Source: Castanea sativa
Taxonomy: Eukaryota > Streptophyta > Magnoliopsida > Fagales > Fagaceae
Reading direction: 5' to 3'
Assembly: GCF_040712315.1 (NCBI RefSeq)
Contig: NC_134013.1
Span: 34,011,001 to 34,075,000, forward strand
Length of the DNA: 64,000 nucleotides
Shown here: one piece after another, positions 32,888 to 56,921 of the stretch
How the letters are laid out: every line of letters starts with the position of its first letter
Position numbering within the stretch: position 1 is the stretch's first letter
The notes under the pieces: generated by a model
Told to the model about the DNA's origin: nothing
Databases searched by the model: none
What the model saw: only the letters and a program-made list of their open reading frames with translations
Program-made: the position numbers and the translations under genes

Positions 32888-33613
32888 GTTATGTTCTCCC
32901 CTCAACGTAACCTTCTTAATTTAAAAGATCGATCTGTGGGTCAAAAAGCTAGCTAGAATCTACAATGGCTACCTCCATTATTTCTCTTTATGTTTGCTTT
33001 GAATTTCCCTTTATTTGGCTTTGCTTATGTAAGATAGAGAGTGAAAAAGAGACACAGTAAGTAAAAATGTAGGAGCTGCCATCCATGGTTGTATGCATGG
33101 CTTGCAAATCTGAAACCAATAGCAAATGAATTATGTTGATTATGTAATTCTTAGTACTTGCGTTGAGATATATACTCAATAGATCTGTCATCTACGCTTG
33201 TATTGTAACTGACTAAAAACAATCCGGAAGAAATTAATTATACTAATTAAGGTTTACAACATCTTGATAGACTTGAAGCTTTTCACTGTTAAACAGTTAA
33301 AAAAAATTGCAACTAATTCTCTAATTAAAAAAGGTTGATTACTCTAATTTAAGATTTAGAGAAATATTACCAAGTCTGTTTGTTTCTACGTTAGCATTTT
33401 CTAGAAAATAAATAATTTTTCAAAAATATTTTCTAAAAAAATTATTTCATTTTCTTATATTTAGTAGCATTTTTAAAATGAGATGAAAAACTATAATTTT
33501 ACTTTCCTTATTTAGTTTGGTGTGAAATAGAATAATTTTCTAAAATTTTTTAGTGAAAAATAACACTATTTCACACAAACTAAATAAAAGAAGTTAAGAA
33601 ATAGTTTTCTTTT

Positions 33614-33669
<56 letters not shown>

Positions 33670-33924
33670 TTCTAATATGTAAGGATGTGTTCCCTTCCAA
33701 TCTCAACATGTCATATTATTTTATTACATATTTAAGAATAAACACACTCAATAAATTTTAATACCCATATATAAATCCAATCAAATTAAGAGTTTAGTGA
33801 GATATTATTAGGTGTGGTAGGATGTATTGAATTTAAGTAAAATGTTGATGTGAAAGTCTCTTATTAGATAGTGTAAAACATGAGTTTTAGACCCAATCTT
33901 TATCAAATTCGGACTATATATATA
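32888..33924. other. PROPEP 3' flank, no further gene
   Basis: The 3' UTR and downstream flank are AT-rich, with a TA microsatellite at 33617-33665. No second ORF with content was seen. No convincing AATAAA signal lies close to the stop codon. Confidence 0.5.
33617..33665. repeat. (TA)n microsatellite
   Basis: About 24 TA units between the PROPEP gene and the first MITE. Confidence 0.95.
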
Positions 33925-34356
33925 GGCGAAAATTGGCAAATGCCCATTTCGCACAAAAAAAAAAAAAAACAAATGCCCCATTTCCCAAACTAATTAAGGA
34001 AATGAGAAAATCGAGTTTCAAAAAAAAATTTCTAGAGCCTTATAGCAACGTTTTAAGGAGCCTATAGTGATGTTTTAAGGACCTATAGCAGCATTTTGTA
34101 ACTTGACCTCCATGAAATTGAGTTACATGCAAGTTTTTTTTTTTACCTATAACTCGATTTCATGAAGCTCGAGTTACAAAACGCCGCTATAGGTCATTAA
34201 AACGTTACTATAGGCTTCTTAAAACGTTGCTATAGGGCTTAGCTCGATTTTGAGAAAATAGAGTTTCAAAAAATAGGTATTTCCCTAATTAGTTTGGAAA
34301 ATGGGGTAACATGCTGATTTTTTTTTTCGCGAAAAGGGCAAAAGTCCATTTTGGCC
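33925..34356. mobile_element. fold-back MITE, 432 bp, TA target
   Basis: The two halves are near mirror images. Left end GGCGAAAATTGGCAAATGCC; right end, as reverse complement, GGCCAAAATGGACTTTTGCC. Inside, both arms carry two or three copies of a CCTATAGCAACGTTTTAAGG-like word, and the centre joins two GAAATTGAGTTA/TAACTCGATTTC segments. TA flanks both ends (33923-33924, 34357-34358). The RNA or DNA strand would form a long hairpin. The superfamily is not certain. Confidence 0.8.
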
Positions 34357-34391
34357 TATGTGTGTGTGTGTGTGTATGTGTGTGTGTGTGA
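34357..34391. repeat. (GT)n microsatellite between two MITEs
   Basis: About 16 GT units with one TA interruption, lying between the two fold-back elements. Confidence 0.93.
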
Positions 34392-34394
34392 GTA

Positions 34395-34786
34395 GGGTTC
34401 AAGTTACACTTGATGTAACTTTAAGCAATGTTACATCACCCAATAACTTGTTATAGAATTCATATTTTGAGAATCTTACCGTTGAATTATATGTTCTATA
34501 TTTTCTTAACATGCATGCCAATTTTCATACCAATCGGATGTAATTTACCATTCAATCCATAAATTCATTTTTTATATATTATTTTAAACTACAAAAATTT
34601 GAATTTAAACAATTAATTGATGACATGGCCATTGATTATTGATCATCTTTAGATTCTGCAAGCATGAAAAATATATGAAGATAATGTAATCTAACGGTAG
34701 AATTGTCAAAATTTGCATCTAATTAAAAAATATTGAGTGGTGTAACATTATTTAAAGTTACACTAGGTGTAACTTGAACCCAACCC
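34395..34786. mobile_element. second MITE, about 50-bp inverted ends
   Basis: Left end GGGTTCAAGTTACACTTGAT continuing GTAACTTTAAGCAATGTTAC; the right end carries the same text inverted (GGGTTCAAGTTACACCTAGT, then GTAACTTTAAATAATGTTAC). TA abuts both ends (34393-34394, 34787-34788). The interior of about 290 bp has no ORF. A TCTA repeat follows at 34787-34808. Confidence 0.8.
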
Positions 34787-34931
34787 TATCTATCTATCTA
34801 TCTATCTATGTATATTATCAACAACAAGAAAACAAGGAAAATTATATTTATATAAAGTTTTCAAAAAATCAAAAAGATAAGTTTAAATTAAATAATATTA
34901 CATTATTCAATAATTTTTTTTATTAGATGTG

Positions 34932-35818
34932 TGTACAACACACTAGTCAAGGCATGGGGAATGTTGACATGGCTGGATCCGGACTCTACACGTGGAATGA
35001 CTGTGAGTAAAGAAAAGGAATGTTGGTTGGAAGAAGGGATCTTTGGTCCATACCAATGGCGTGACTATCTTGGGGAAGAGTGAGATTTGCACCTGACATG
35101 GATACCCAGCTCTCACAAAAGGGAGATAGTTACCTTCTGTGGTTAGAGGTTATGAAATCCTTCCCTCCTATTGGTTGTGCTTGTGTTGGACCACTGTTGG
35201 GGACATGTGAATTACTCTCAATGCCCCTGATGTCCATTTCCTTTTCCAAGGATTAAACCTAATGTAGTGTCAAGGTCACCTTTCACGCTGTTATACTAAC
35301 CTCGATGTGCTCACTCTCTCTCCTCCAGCCACTATATGGTACAGTAGCTGTATTAGGGTTCAAATGGGGGAATCACAGTGTGACATCTGTATTGTGTACC
35401 TAGCAACATTCCTCGGACTATAAGAGGAGCATGTTGCTGGACTATTAGGGCAAGAACCAAGATAGAACAATAAAGAAAATGGTTGAAAGTTTGTAAGGAA
35501 GTGAGGTAGAGAAAATGCTTCCTTTTTAGTAAGAACACTACTAATGTACAAAGGAAACCTCCATTTTTAGATAATAGAAAGCTTGACAGAGCAAGAGACA
35601 TTCACCCTTGCTCACCTGTGATTTTTCATTCCTTTCAAAGGGTTTTCCACATACATCCCATTGTTATCTTTACTTTTCTTGCACTACTTTCTTTTTCTCT
35701 CGATGTTATGATGTTAAAGCTTCCATTTTTATAGTTTTTTAGCTTTTTCATCAAAATGTACTGTTAGATATCTCATACAATTTTCATACGAGTATTACAA
35801 ATCTAAATTGCATGTACA
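34932..35818 (+). repeat. 5' LTR of the truncated gypsy element
   Basis: An 887-bp segment from TGTACAACACACTAG to TTGCATGTACA, with TGTACA at both ends. It is followed by four T and then the primer site. Its two ends are similar to those of the 173-bp insertion at 41080-41252. Confidence 0.75.
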
Positions 35819-35822
35819 TTTT

Positions 35823-35840
35823 TGGTGACTCTGCTGGAGA
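35823..35840 (+). other. primer binding site of the truncated gypsy
   Basis: TGGTGACTCTGCTGGAGA, close to TGGCGACTCCACTGGGGA at 20838 (four differences), placed just after the LTR as required. Confidence 0.7.
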
Positions 35841-37395
35841 GAATCTCTGGTTATCCTTCCTTTTAGTTGTATACCATCTATTCTCCTACATTCTTGTTTT
35901 CAATTATCTTCCCTTTGAGTTATTCGATGCCTCTAAGGAAGAAAAATGTAGGGGCACTGCTGGTTCAAGAGAGATTCAACAAGCAGAAGTGAATCTAGAG
36001 TATGTCTCTATGCACACTGAGGGCTTAGAATCATCTGAAAAGGTCAGACAGCCAGATATAGAGACATCATGGAGGCCATTAAGAACCTCTAACGTTCTCA
36101 GGCCTTCATGTGGGAGAAGCTCCAATCTTTACACTAGAGGACAGCTACTCCTCAGACCCCACAAGGTGGCTGACCTAAGGGAGAGATCGAAAGATCACAT
36201 CTAGAGCCTCTTCTCAACCAAAGGGTGCCCTCACAGCCCAAAAGGCCTCAAGCATCTCCTTATCTAGCTAGGGAAGACATTGCAGCCATCCTGCTCGAGG
36301 CCAGAAAAGCAGAGAGCTCTGCTTACATCGACACAAGGCCACTTTATCTAGAAGAGATAGCTAGGAAGCCTTATCCTATCAACTACACACCTCCCATTTA
36401 TCCATGTATGATGGCGTGGAGGGGAATGCCAAAGAGCATATCAGGAGGTACGTGGATGCCTTGACAACTCATTTTTATGACCACGAGCTAAGGCTCAGGG
36501 AGTTTTCTAAGTTTGGAAGGTCGTGCTTTTACCTAGTACACCAGCCTTTTACTAGGGTTAGTTTTGAGCTAGAATGACATGGCTACCCAGTTCATGAAGA
36601 AGTTATTTTCCTTAGATGAGAAGCTTATTTTACCAAATCTGCAGTAGGAAAGGCAGAGGGTATCCAAAGGGCTGTTGGACTGCATCCTTAAGTTCAGAGC
36701 CTCTCCTTAATGTGCTATGATCTTGTGGAGGAAGAAAGATTGGTGGACATTTGCATTGTTGGCATGCTGTTTGAGTATTGGCCTTACTTGGATAATTTAT
36801 AGATCTCAAGCTTCACAAGGTTGGTAGAAGCATTCAGGAGAATGAGCGTGTCAGTGAAGAAACCATCCAAAGGTTTGACTTCACAAACCACAAGTGCTCC
36901 TAGACAACCTTGGAACTGAGAGCAAAAAGGTAGAGGTAGTTGTGGTAGAAGAGCTTAAGAAGGCCCTCAAAGGCAGAAAGAGAGAGAGAAGTGGTATTCC
37001 TCCTCCCTTTTCTGTTTCAACTGAGGAGTTATACAATATCCTTAAAGCCTGGGTGAAGGATGGCAAGGTGGTTCTGCCTAAGTGTAAGTGTGAACCAGCA
37101 AAAGAAGAAAAGCGAGGTGCACTTTATAGTCAGTATCACAGGAGGAGCGATCACCACACCATGGACTGTTATGCTTTAAGAAACATATTCCACGAGAAGG
37201 TGGCCAAGGGTGATTTGGTCATCAAGAATGGAAAGTGTGTAGATCAAAGAATGTGTAGACCTGAAGTGGCAATGACTTTCTTCATAGGATGTGATGACCC
37301 TATTGAAGAAGAGGCTGAGAATATAGCTAGTAGCATCGTTGCACCTGCGCCATTGCAAGATAAAAAAAATGACGCTACGAATTCAACAAGATGAT
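35841..37395 (+). pseudogene. gypsy gag, degenerate
   Basis: Fragments of Tat/Ogre gag are spread over changing frames: EGNAKEHIRRYVDALTTHFY near 36420, then from 36894 an open C-terminal part with STEELYNILKAWVKDGKVVL, a Cys pair (KCKCEP) and YHRRSDHHTMDCYALRN with VAKGDLVIKNGK, a zinc-binding-like end of gag. Several stops lie between 36480 and 36890. Confidence 0.72.
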
Positions 37396-38340
37396 AAAGT
37401 GCATGCCTTTCTTGAATGGATGGGCCTCATGCCATTAGCTAGAAGAGAGGCAGCTCAAGCCCTAACTTGAGTAATGAAGAGGAGCCAGGGAGCAGCTGCC
37501 TCCCAGGGAAGTGAGCTGCAGGTGGCATACCAAGAAACCAAGGAATCAGTGACCTTCTCTCTCAGAGATTTAGCCAACAGGGTCGTGGATGGCGAGAGGC
37601 CCTTGTATGTTACAACTTTCCTGGGAGCTTCTCAGAATTAGAGGGCCTTAATAGACACTGATGTTTCCACCAACATTCGACCCCTCCTAACATTGGATGC
37701 ATTGGGCATTCCATGAGAAAGAATCATTCGAGAGCCATTCCATGTGGCAGGGATAGGGTCATTGCAACAGTATACCCTGGGACATATGTCCTTGGACCTA
37801 AATGTAGGACCTATCAGAGCTCGTACTCTCATGCACATGATGGATGGTGATACTTTGTATCATGTTATTTTGTGTTGCCCTTGGCTCAAGTACATAGAAC
37901 AGTGGCTTCCACATATCACCAATGTGTGAAAGTCATTTGGGGAGGAAGGCCAGTGACCATTGAAGCCACTAGGACGCCTTTTGATAGGGCAGAGCTCCAC
38001 TATGCTGAGGTAACCTTGTATCAGGAGTTCAAACCTGAAGGAGAAAACATGGTTCTTCCTTTCAATGCCACTGTTTTAGAGTAGGATGATGATGGTAATG
38101 GGGAAGTCATAGAGTCTGAAAGACCTCTTAAGATTAAGAGGATCACCAAGCCTGATGGCAAGGTGGTCTACGAATTCTAACGGCTAAAGGAAGGGGGTTG
38201 AGAGAATGGTGGGCCTGACCCCTTTTTCCCTTAATAGCTAGGAAGGGAATGCATGGTTGAAGAACCTATCAAGGAAGCCCCTGAGTTTATGAATGATATC
38301 GTGAAGAATGTTTAGGGAGAACTTGTTGAAGTCAATCTCA
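37396..38340 (+). pseudogene. gypsy protease region
   Basis: FSLRDLANRVVDGERPLYVT precedes a retropepsin-like ALIDTDVSTNI, in which the D-S/T-G triad has become D-T-D, so the active site is lost. LNVGPIRARTLMHMMDG and YHVILCCPWLKY follow. Stops interrupt it near 37642 and 37717. Confidence 0.7.
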
Positions 38341-39606
38341 ACGAAGGAGGAAAAGAGAGGATGGTCAAGAAAATTAAAGGTTTACCAGAAGAGAAAAAGA
38401 GGAAATTGATAGTTTTGTTAAAGGAAGACAAAGATGTCTTTGCTTGGGACTACGAGGAAATGCTTAGATTGGATCCAAAGGTGGTCACACATAAGCTGAA
38501 TGTTGACCCCAAAGCCAGGTCTGTAAAGCAGCCAACGAAAAAAAATATCGTTTGGATGTTGAGGAAAAGATCAAAGCTAAAGTGAACAAACTTTTGAAAG
38601 CAGGGTTCATAGAAGGGATCAAATGTCCAGAATGGTTGTGCAACATAGTTTCTATAAAGAAGAAAGGTGGGCAGATAAGAATTTGTGTGGACTTTAGGGA
38701 TCTTAATAAGGCATGCCCTAAAGATGAATTCTCACTACCCAACGTTGATATTCTAGTAGATGTAGTTGTTGGACATAAGCATTTTTCCTTTATGGATGGT
38801 TACAGTGATTACAATTAGATCTTCGTGGAGCCATTAGATGCTTAAAAAACTACCTTTAGGGCACTTTTTGGGAATTTCTACTATAAGATGATGTCTTTCG
38901 GATTGAAGAATGCTGGTGCAACATATTAGAAGACCATGACTCTGATCTTTGGTGACATGCTGCACAAGCAAGTGGACTTTGGGGTGTCCTCAAGGAAGTT
39001 TTTAGGATTTCGTGTCCATCGACGAGGGATTGATTTAGATCCCATGAAAGCTAAGCCAATAGCTGCTCTTACTTCACCAGAAACTTTAAAAGAGTTGAGA
39101 AGTTTTGTGGGAAAGGTGTCTTATTTGATGAGATTTATCCCCAGTTTAGCTGAGATCTTGAAGCCTTTGGTTGAACAAACCAAGAAGGGAGTGGCCTTTG
39201 TGTGGTGTGTTCAATATGAGAAGGAAATTAAGAAGATACAAACAATTATGACAAATCCTCTTAGCATGGTGGCTCCATTACTTGAAAAGCCTCTCTTTTT
39301 GTGTATAACAAATACAAAGCAATCACTGGGGGCTTTATTATCTCACAAACAAGGAGGCATGGAGGGGCTAGTATACTACATTAGTAGGCTTATGAAAGGA
39401 CCAGAATTGAGATATTCCATAGCTGAAAAGGGATGCCTTTCCTTAGCTTTTGCTGTGTCAAAGTTTAGTCGCTACTTTCTAGGGCATCATGTACAGTTGG
39501 TGACCAAAAGCAATTATCTGAAGTATTTCCTAACCTGCCCTCAATTGTGTAAGAGAATGGCTCAGTGGGCCATCCTAATAGCGTGTCATGATATCGAGTG
39601 CATAAG
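38341..39606 (+). pseudogene. gypsy RT and RNase H with YVDD box deleted
   Basis: RT opens with EDKDVFAWDYEEMLRLDP and continues through GFIEGIKCPEWLCNIVSIKK, RICVDFRDLNKACPKDEFSL and FSFMDGYSDYN to MMSFGLKNAGATY. After LIFGDMLHKQ the sequence jumps straight to DFGVSSRKFLGFRVHRRGID. The YVDD catalytic box and about 35 residues after it are missing. RNase H text follows (QSLGALLSHKQGGMEGLVYY, RYSIAEKGCLSLAFAVSK). Stops sit at SDYN*, DA*KTT and ATY*. Confidence 0.88.
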
Positions 39607-39795
39607 GTCGTCTACCATAAGTTGCTACTTATGATTATGATGAAACTTTTTCTTATGAAAAATAAAAGTCGTCGGATAAAATAGATTTTTCGTCAAATTC
39701 GTTGGAAATTGTTTGTCAAAATTTTGAAACATTTTCTATCCCCTAAAGAAAAAAAAAAAAACTATCTCAAATACTTATAATATTTTTTGTCGAAA

Positions 39796-39837
<42 letters not shown>

Positions 39838-40640
39838 ATTATTATTATTATTTAATTTTATAAAGTATTTTCCCATACATTTTTTTTGAATAACTTCAAA
39901 TATTTTTTTTTAAAAAAGTACTATTTACCAAGAAAAATTCTACCAAAAAACCTTACCAAGGAAAATAAAATGACTGTCGGAAATATTAAACCTTATGAAA
40001 GTTTTTGACTATCAAAAAAAAAAAAAAAAAAAAAAAATTTTCCATTGCTTGGTATTTGCCACAAACGTTCTTACATCATAAATAGTTAAAATTTCTTTAA
40101 ATTTTTTTTTTTAGCAATGGAACCAAAATCTGATGCAATAAAAATTATTTCCAACAGACATTTAGAGGTAAAAAAAATGTTATTAATATTATTATTTAAA
40201 ATCTGTACTTAGTTTCACATTTTATGCCTGTTTTATTTCCTTGCGCGTACGCGCACACACACACATATATAAACATTTTTATTGTCTTAAATACTTATTC
40301 ATTTCAAAGAAAATAACATATTAGAGACAAATAATTATGATTGAGGTTGGGTTTGTATACTAGGAAATTTCCAAAATGATTGAAGTACCTCTTAATCTAT
40401 AAAATGACCAAAATAACATTGAAATGTCCAAAAAGAAATTCCTAAAGAGTTCTACTAAGACTAAAATACCCCTAAAACTAAACATAACTCTAAAATCATC
40501 GAATTAACTTAAGATAACTCATCCAAAATGACTGCATTATGCCTTAAAATTTATGGAATTTCCCTCAATTTTTAAAAACCACACAAAAATATCTCCTAGG
40601 ATCCTCAAGCTAATTAAGGGGTATGTTATTTATTTTAAAG
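39607..40640. other. gene-free stretch
   Basis: AT-rich with homopolymers, a CT run at about 39798-39835, an A/T-run near 40014-40040 and an AC run at 40252-40264. No coding sequence was recognised. Confidence 0.5.
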
Positions 40641-41340
40641 GTATAGTGGTATTTTGATCATTTTGAAGTTTTGAGGAGCACATGGGTCATTGTTGGGGGG
40701 TGGGGTATTTTTGTCACTTTAGAAGTTAATAAGTATCTCAATCATTTTAGAGCTTCATATTTTGGTCATTTGAAGCTTCGAGGGGCACTTGGGTAATTGT
40801 TGGGGGTATTTTGGTTACTTTAGAAGTTTATAAGTATTTTAGTCATGTTAGAACTTCCATAATGTATTTCAGTCACTTTGGAGGTTTCGAAAGTCATTTA
40901 CTGTCATTTGGTGATATGAAGGATTTTTCAATCATCTTGGAGGTTGAAGTTATTTTAATCATTTTGGAGTTTCAAGAGTATTTAAGTCAATTTAGATATT
41001 TTCCATGGGTATTTGGGAGTTTTCAAAAATATTTTGATAATTTTAGGTATTTAGGGATATGTTCATCACTTTAGAGGTTTGTACATTACACCACCAAGGC
41101 ATGAGAGAATGCATATGTGGTTGGATCTAGACCCTAGTCTTTGTCACGTAAAACCTTGTCATTTTGTCATTCTTAGGCTTTTTCATGTAGATGTACTATT
41201 AGATAATTTATTTTAGTTCCTTACAAAAGCTCAAATCTAACTTGCACGTACAAGGTTTAAAGGCACTTCAATCATTTTTGGAGCTTTTAACAGTGTATTT
41301 ATCATTTTAGAGGTTTTGGGAGAATGTAAATGATTCTGAG
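40640..41340. repeat. degenerate minisatellite
   Basis: Words such as ATTTTGGTCATTT, AGAAGTTTATAAGTATTTTAG and CATTTTGGAGGTTTCGAGGG recur every 30-50 bp. A clearer duplication links about 40655-40745 and 40755-40845 (AGGGGCACTTGGGTAATTGT and its partner). The array is interrupted at 41080 by a short insertion and resumes after it. Confidence 0.65.
41080..41252 (+). mobile_element. 173-bp miniature LTR-like insertion with TSD AGGTT
   Basis: Starts TGTACATTACACCACCAAGG and ends CTAACTTGCACGTACA. The direct repeat AGGTT lies on both sides (41075-41079, 41253-41257). Both ends resemble those of the LTR at 34932-35818 (TGTACAACACACTAGTCAAG at the start, CATGTACA at the end), with about 700 bp of middle missing. 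It may be a deleted solo LTR of that family. Confidence 0.7.
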
Positions 41341-43313
41341 GTTAAGTATTACTGGCAAATGGTGTTCCAATGTGATAATGAGTTGTGATCGTTTGAATTT
41401 CTATATTTTGGTGCAATTGAGATAGTCAAATTTTCTCTAAAAGTGAGTGTCTTTTATTTCAATTTTGAAAATGATGATGGTGAGTGTGATTATCTTATGT
41501 AGCACGAATATTGTCTTACACCCCTATTTGGCTAATTACTATATGAACGACTTGATTTTTTCTTCATGGCACAATTGAGCTTGTTGCAATAGACACTCGT
41601 AAATAAGGTCGTTTTAAGAAAAACTTTAAAAATTTCTATCTTAAAGCAAATAGGAAACAAAAATTTCAGCGCAGATCGAGACATGGATTGGTATGTATAG
41701 CTGAAGTTGTCGTTCACAACATGGTTGTGGGTTGTATCCCTAAACCACGATATCTGGACCGATTATGGTACTGATGTTGTTTTCTTGAAAGACAATGAAT
41801 TGGAAGTCATCCAGTATTCTACAAAAGTAGTATATGACAAAAGATGCAACAAGTATGAGGTGACAAAAATGTGTAGACAAATTGGCCAAGATCACACATA
41901 TATGCCGATCTATGGGTGTCATAGAAGAGCATTAGCATGACGCAAAACCATGGGAACCATGATGCATATCGACTAGAGTTAACAGCATGAATTAGTGTAT
42001 GGTCGAGTTGGAGATATCAGTGTACGGTTGTGATGGGTGATTGCACCATAATCTGACGCACTCTCGTATATCCAATTACCCCACCACCAATATGGTCCAC
42101 CCTCACACATCCATTAACCCCATTTGGTTTCTCATTAACGGGTGCAAAACTCTTTTGGTGCACCCTCACGCATCCAATAAACCAGTTTTCACTAACAAAT
42201 ATGTCTATATTGCCATGGGATGCATGCATGCTTACCAATAAATTTCAGGACCCTCATTTGTATTCTCATAAATTTATTCACTCTACGGATACAAGGCTTA
42301 TTGTTTATGACCACCAGTTAGACGAGATTGCCAACCATAGGGACCAACAAAATATTATCGCCCCCCCCACCCCCCCCGGGGGGTGGAAATACCTAAATAA
42401 ATAATAGTTCTTACATGCTTTTCTTCCATAAAAAAACTAATCTTGTTTAGTTCCCGATCACATGTATATAATCTTAATTGTAAAGAGATGAACAGCAGGA
42501 ATTTAGAGACCAAACAGTTCGAGTAATATCAAATAAATCCCAAAGAGGGCTGGTTGAGACATTTTCTGACCTGGCTGCCTAGATAAATACCATATCAGGT
42601 AAGTCTTTATCTCTGACCATATGACAAACCAGTTGAGTAGTTCTCCCTCTTATCGAACCTATATCAAAGAGGGCTACAGGAATCAAGAGGTAAAATAGAT
42701 AAAATCTTCGGCCTGCACAAAGATTCCTCACATTTTCAATCAACAGACTGATATCAATAGTTAGATTTTATTATTATTATTTTTAAAAAATCTCCAATCT
42801 AAACCTGATTTCATGCCTTGTGAGGTCAAAAAACAGTTGCAACAAAAGAAAACCTGGTGAACCTATGTAGCTCATGAATCTTGATAACATAATCCAGCAC
42901 TTATTCTAGATGCAAACTCCAGGCATAAAATTTTCTTTCCGCCTTTGATTGAGCTCTTTAGAGAAGCTTTGGAATAGGAAGTAAATGTAAGAATATCGTT
43001 GCAAGTAATTTAATAAACTTTATACAACTTGAATTTCATTTATCAGAGAGAGAGAGAGAGAGAGAGAACAGCATGTGCACAAGATAGCAAAGACTCTTCG
43101 CCATTAATAAAAAATAAAAATTAATACAAATGTAACCTTTCCTTAAAAGAAAAAAAAATTAACAGCTCTATAAAACAAACGCCATTGACTTTTTTTATAC
43201 AAAGCCTCTTCACTATTTATAAAAGCAATACCCTTCCATCACAAAGAGATCAAAGGTCTATACAACTAATAGCATGGTCATCCGATCCAAGCAAGGGTAT
43301 TGAAATTGCATTA
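41341..43313. other. gene-free stretch before SEC6
   Basis: No recognisable gene. A 77-codon plus-strand frame at 41707-41940 has no family resemblance I can name. A C/G-rich palindrome-like run is at 42361-42386 and a GA run at 43047-43066. 42900-43313 should hold the SEC6 3' UTR, reading leftward. Confidence 0.45.
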
Positions 43314-56438
<13,125 letters not shown>

Positions 56439-56867
56439 CTATCATCAATGCAGAATTTAAATATTAGTTCTAAACATCTATTTCAAACACATTAACCCAT
56501 CAGAATTTACAATGTATGCTAACAGCACATATAACAACTTTATCGAGCACGAGGAAATACACTTGGGCCAGTTTAGGATTGAACTGATCCAAATGGATAC
56601 TACAAAAAATTATAGTTGCATTTCAAATCTAGTACATTGGCCGAGTACAAGGCCATGGCACATATTTCATGTGAGCATATTTGGATTAAGTTCCTTCTCA
56701 TGGAATTAGGTTTGATGTGCAATTGCCTATGGCCCTATAGCCATATATTGTGACAATCAAGTAGCAATTCACATTAATTCTAAGCATGTGTTTCATGAGC
56801 AGACAAAGCATATACAGGTTTATTGTCAACTTGTTTGAGAAAGAGTGGAAGGTGGAGTAATTCGCAA

Positions 56868-56869
<2 letters not shown>

Positions 56870-56919
<50 letters not shown>
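56870..56919. repeat. (TA)n microsatellite at a LINE 3' end
   Basis: About 25 TA units directly beside the 3' end of the LINE at 56921-58330, in the position of its tail. Confidence 0.93.

Positions 56920-56920
<1 letters not shown>

Positions 56921-56921
<1 letters not shown>

Larger units (their letters stand above)
34932..39606 (+). mobile_element. truncated Tat/Ogre-type gypsy element
   Basis: Plus strand: 5' LTR, primer site, gag, protease, RT and first RNase H, then an abrupt end at the RNase H linker (AQWAILIACHDIEC) near 39606. The second RNase H, integrase, any antisense ORF and the 3' LTR are absent. The primer site is a variant of the one in the Ogre-like element. Stops and an internal RT deletion make it inactive. 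Confidence 0.85.

Noticed and set aside
41707..41940. 77-codon plus-strand frame
   Set aside because: No recognisable domain, no splice or promoter context, and a similar antisense frame exists; not supported as a gene.
42355..42386. C-run followed by G-run as a possible terminator hairpin or G-quadruplex
   Set aside because: Homopolymer blocks of this kind are prone to assembly error and nothing nearby needs a terminator.
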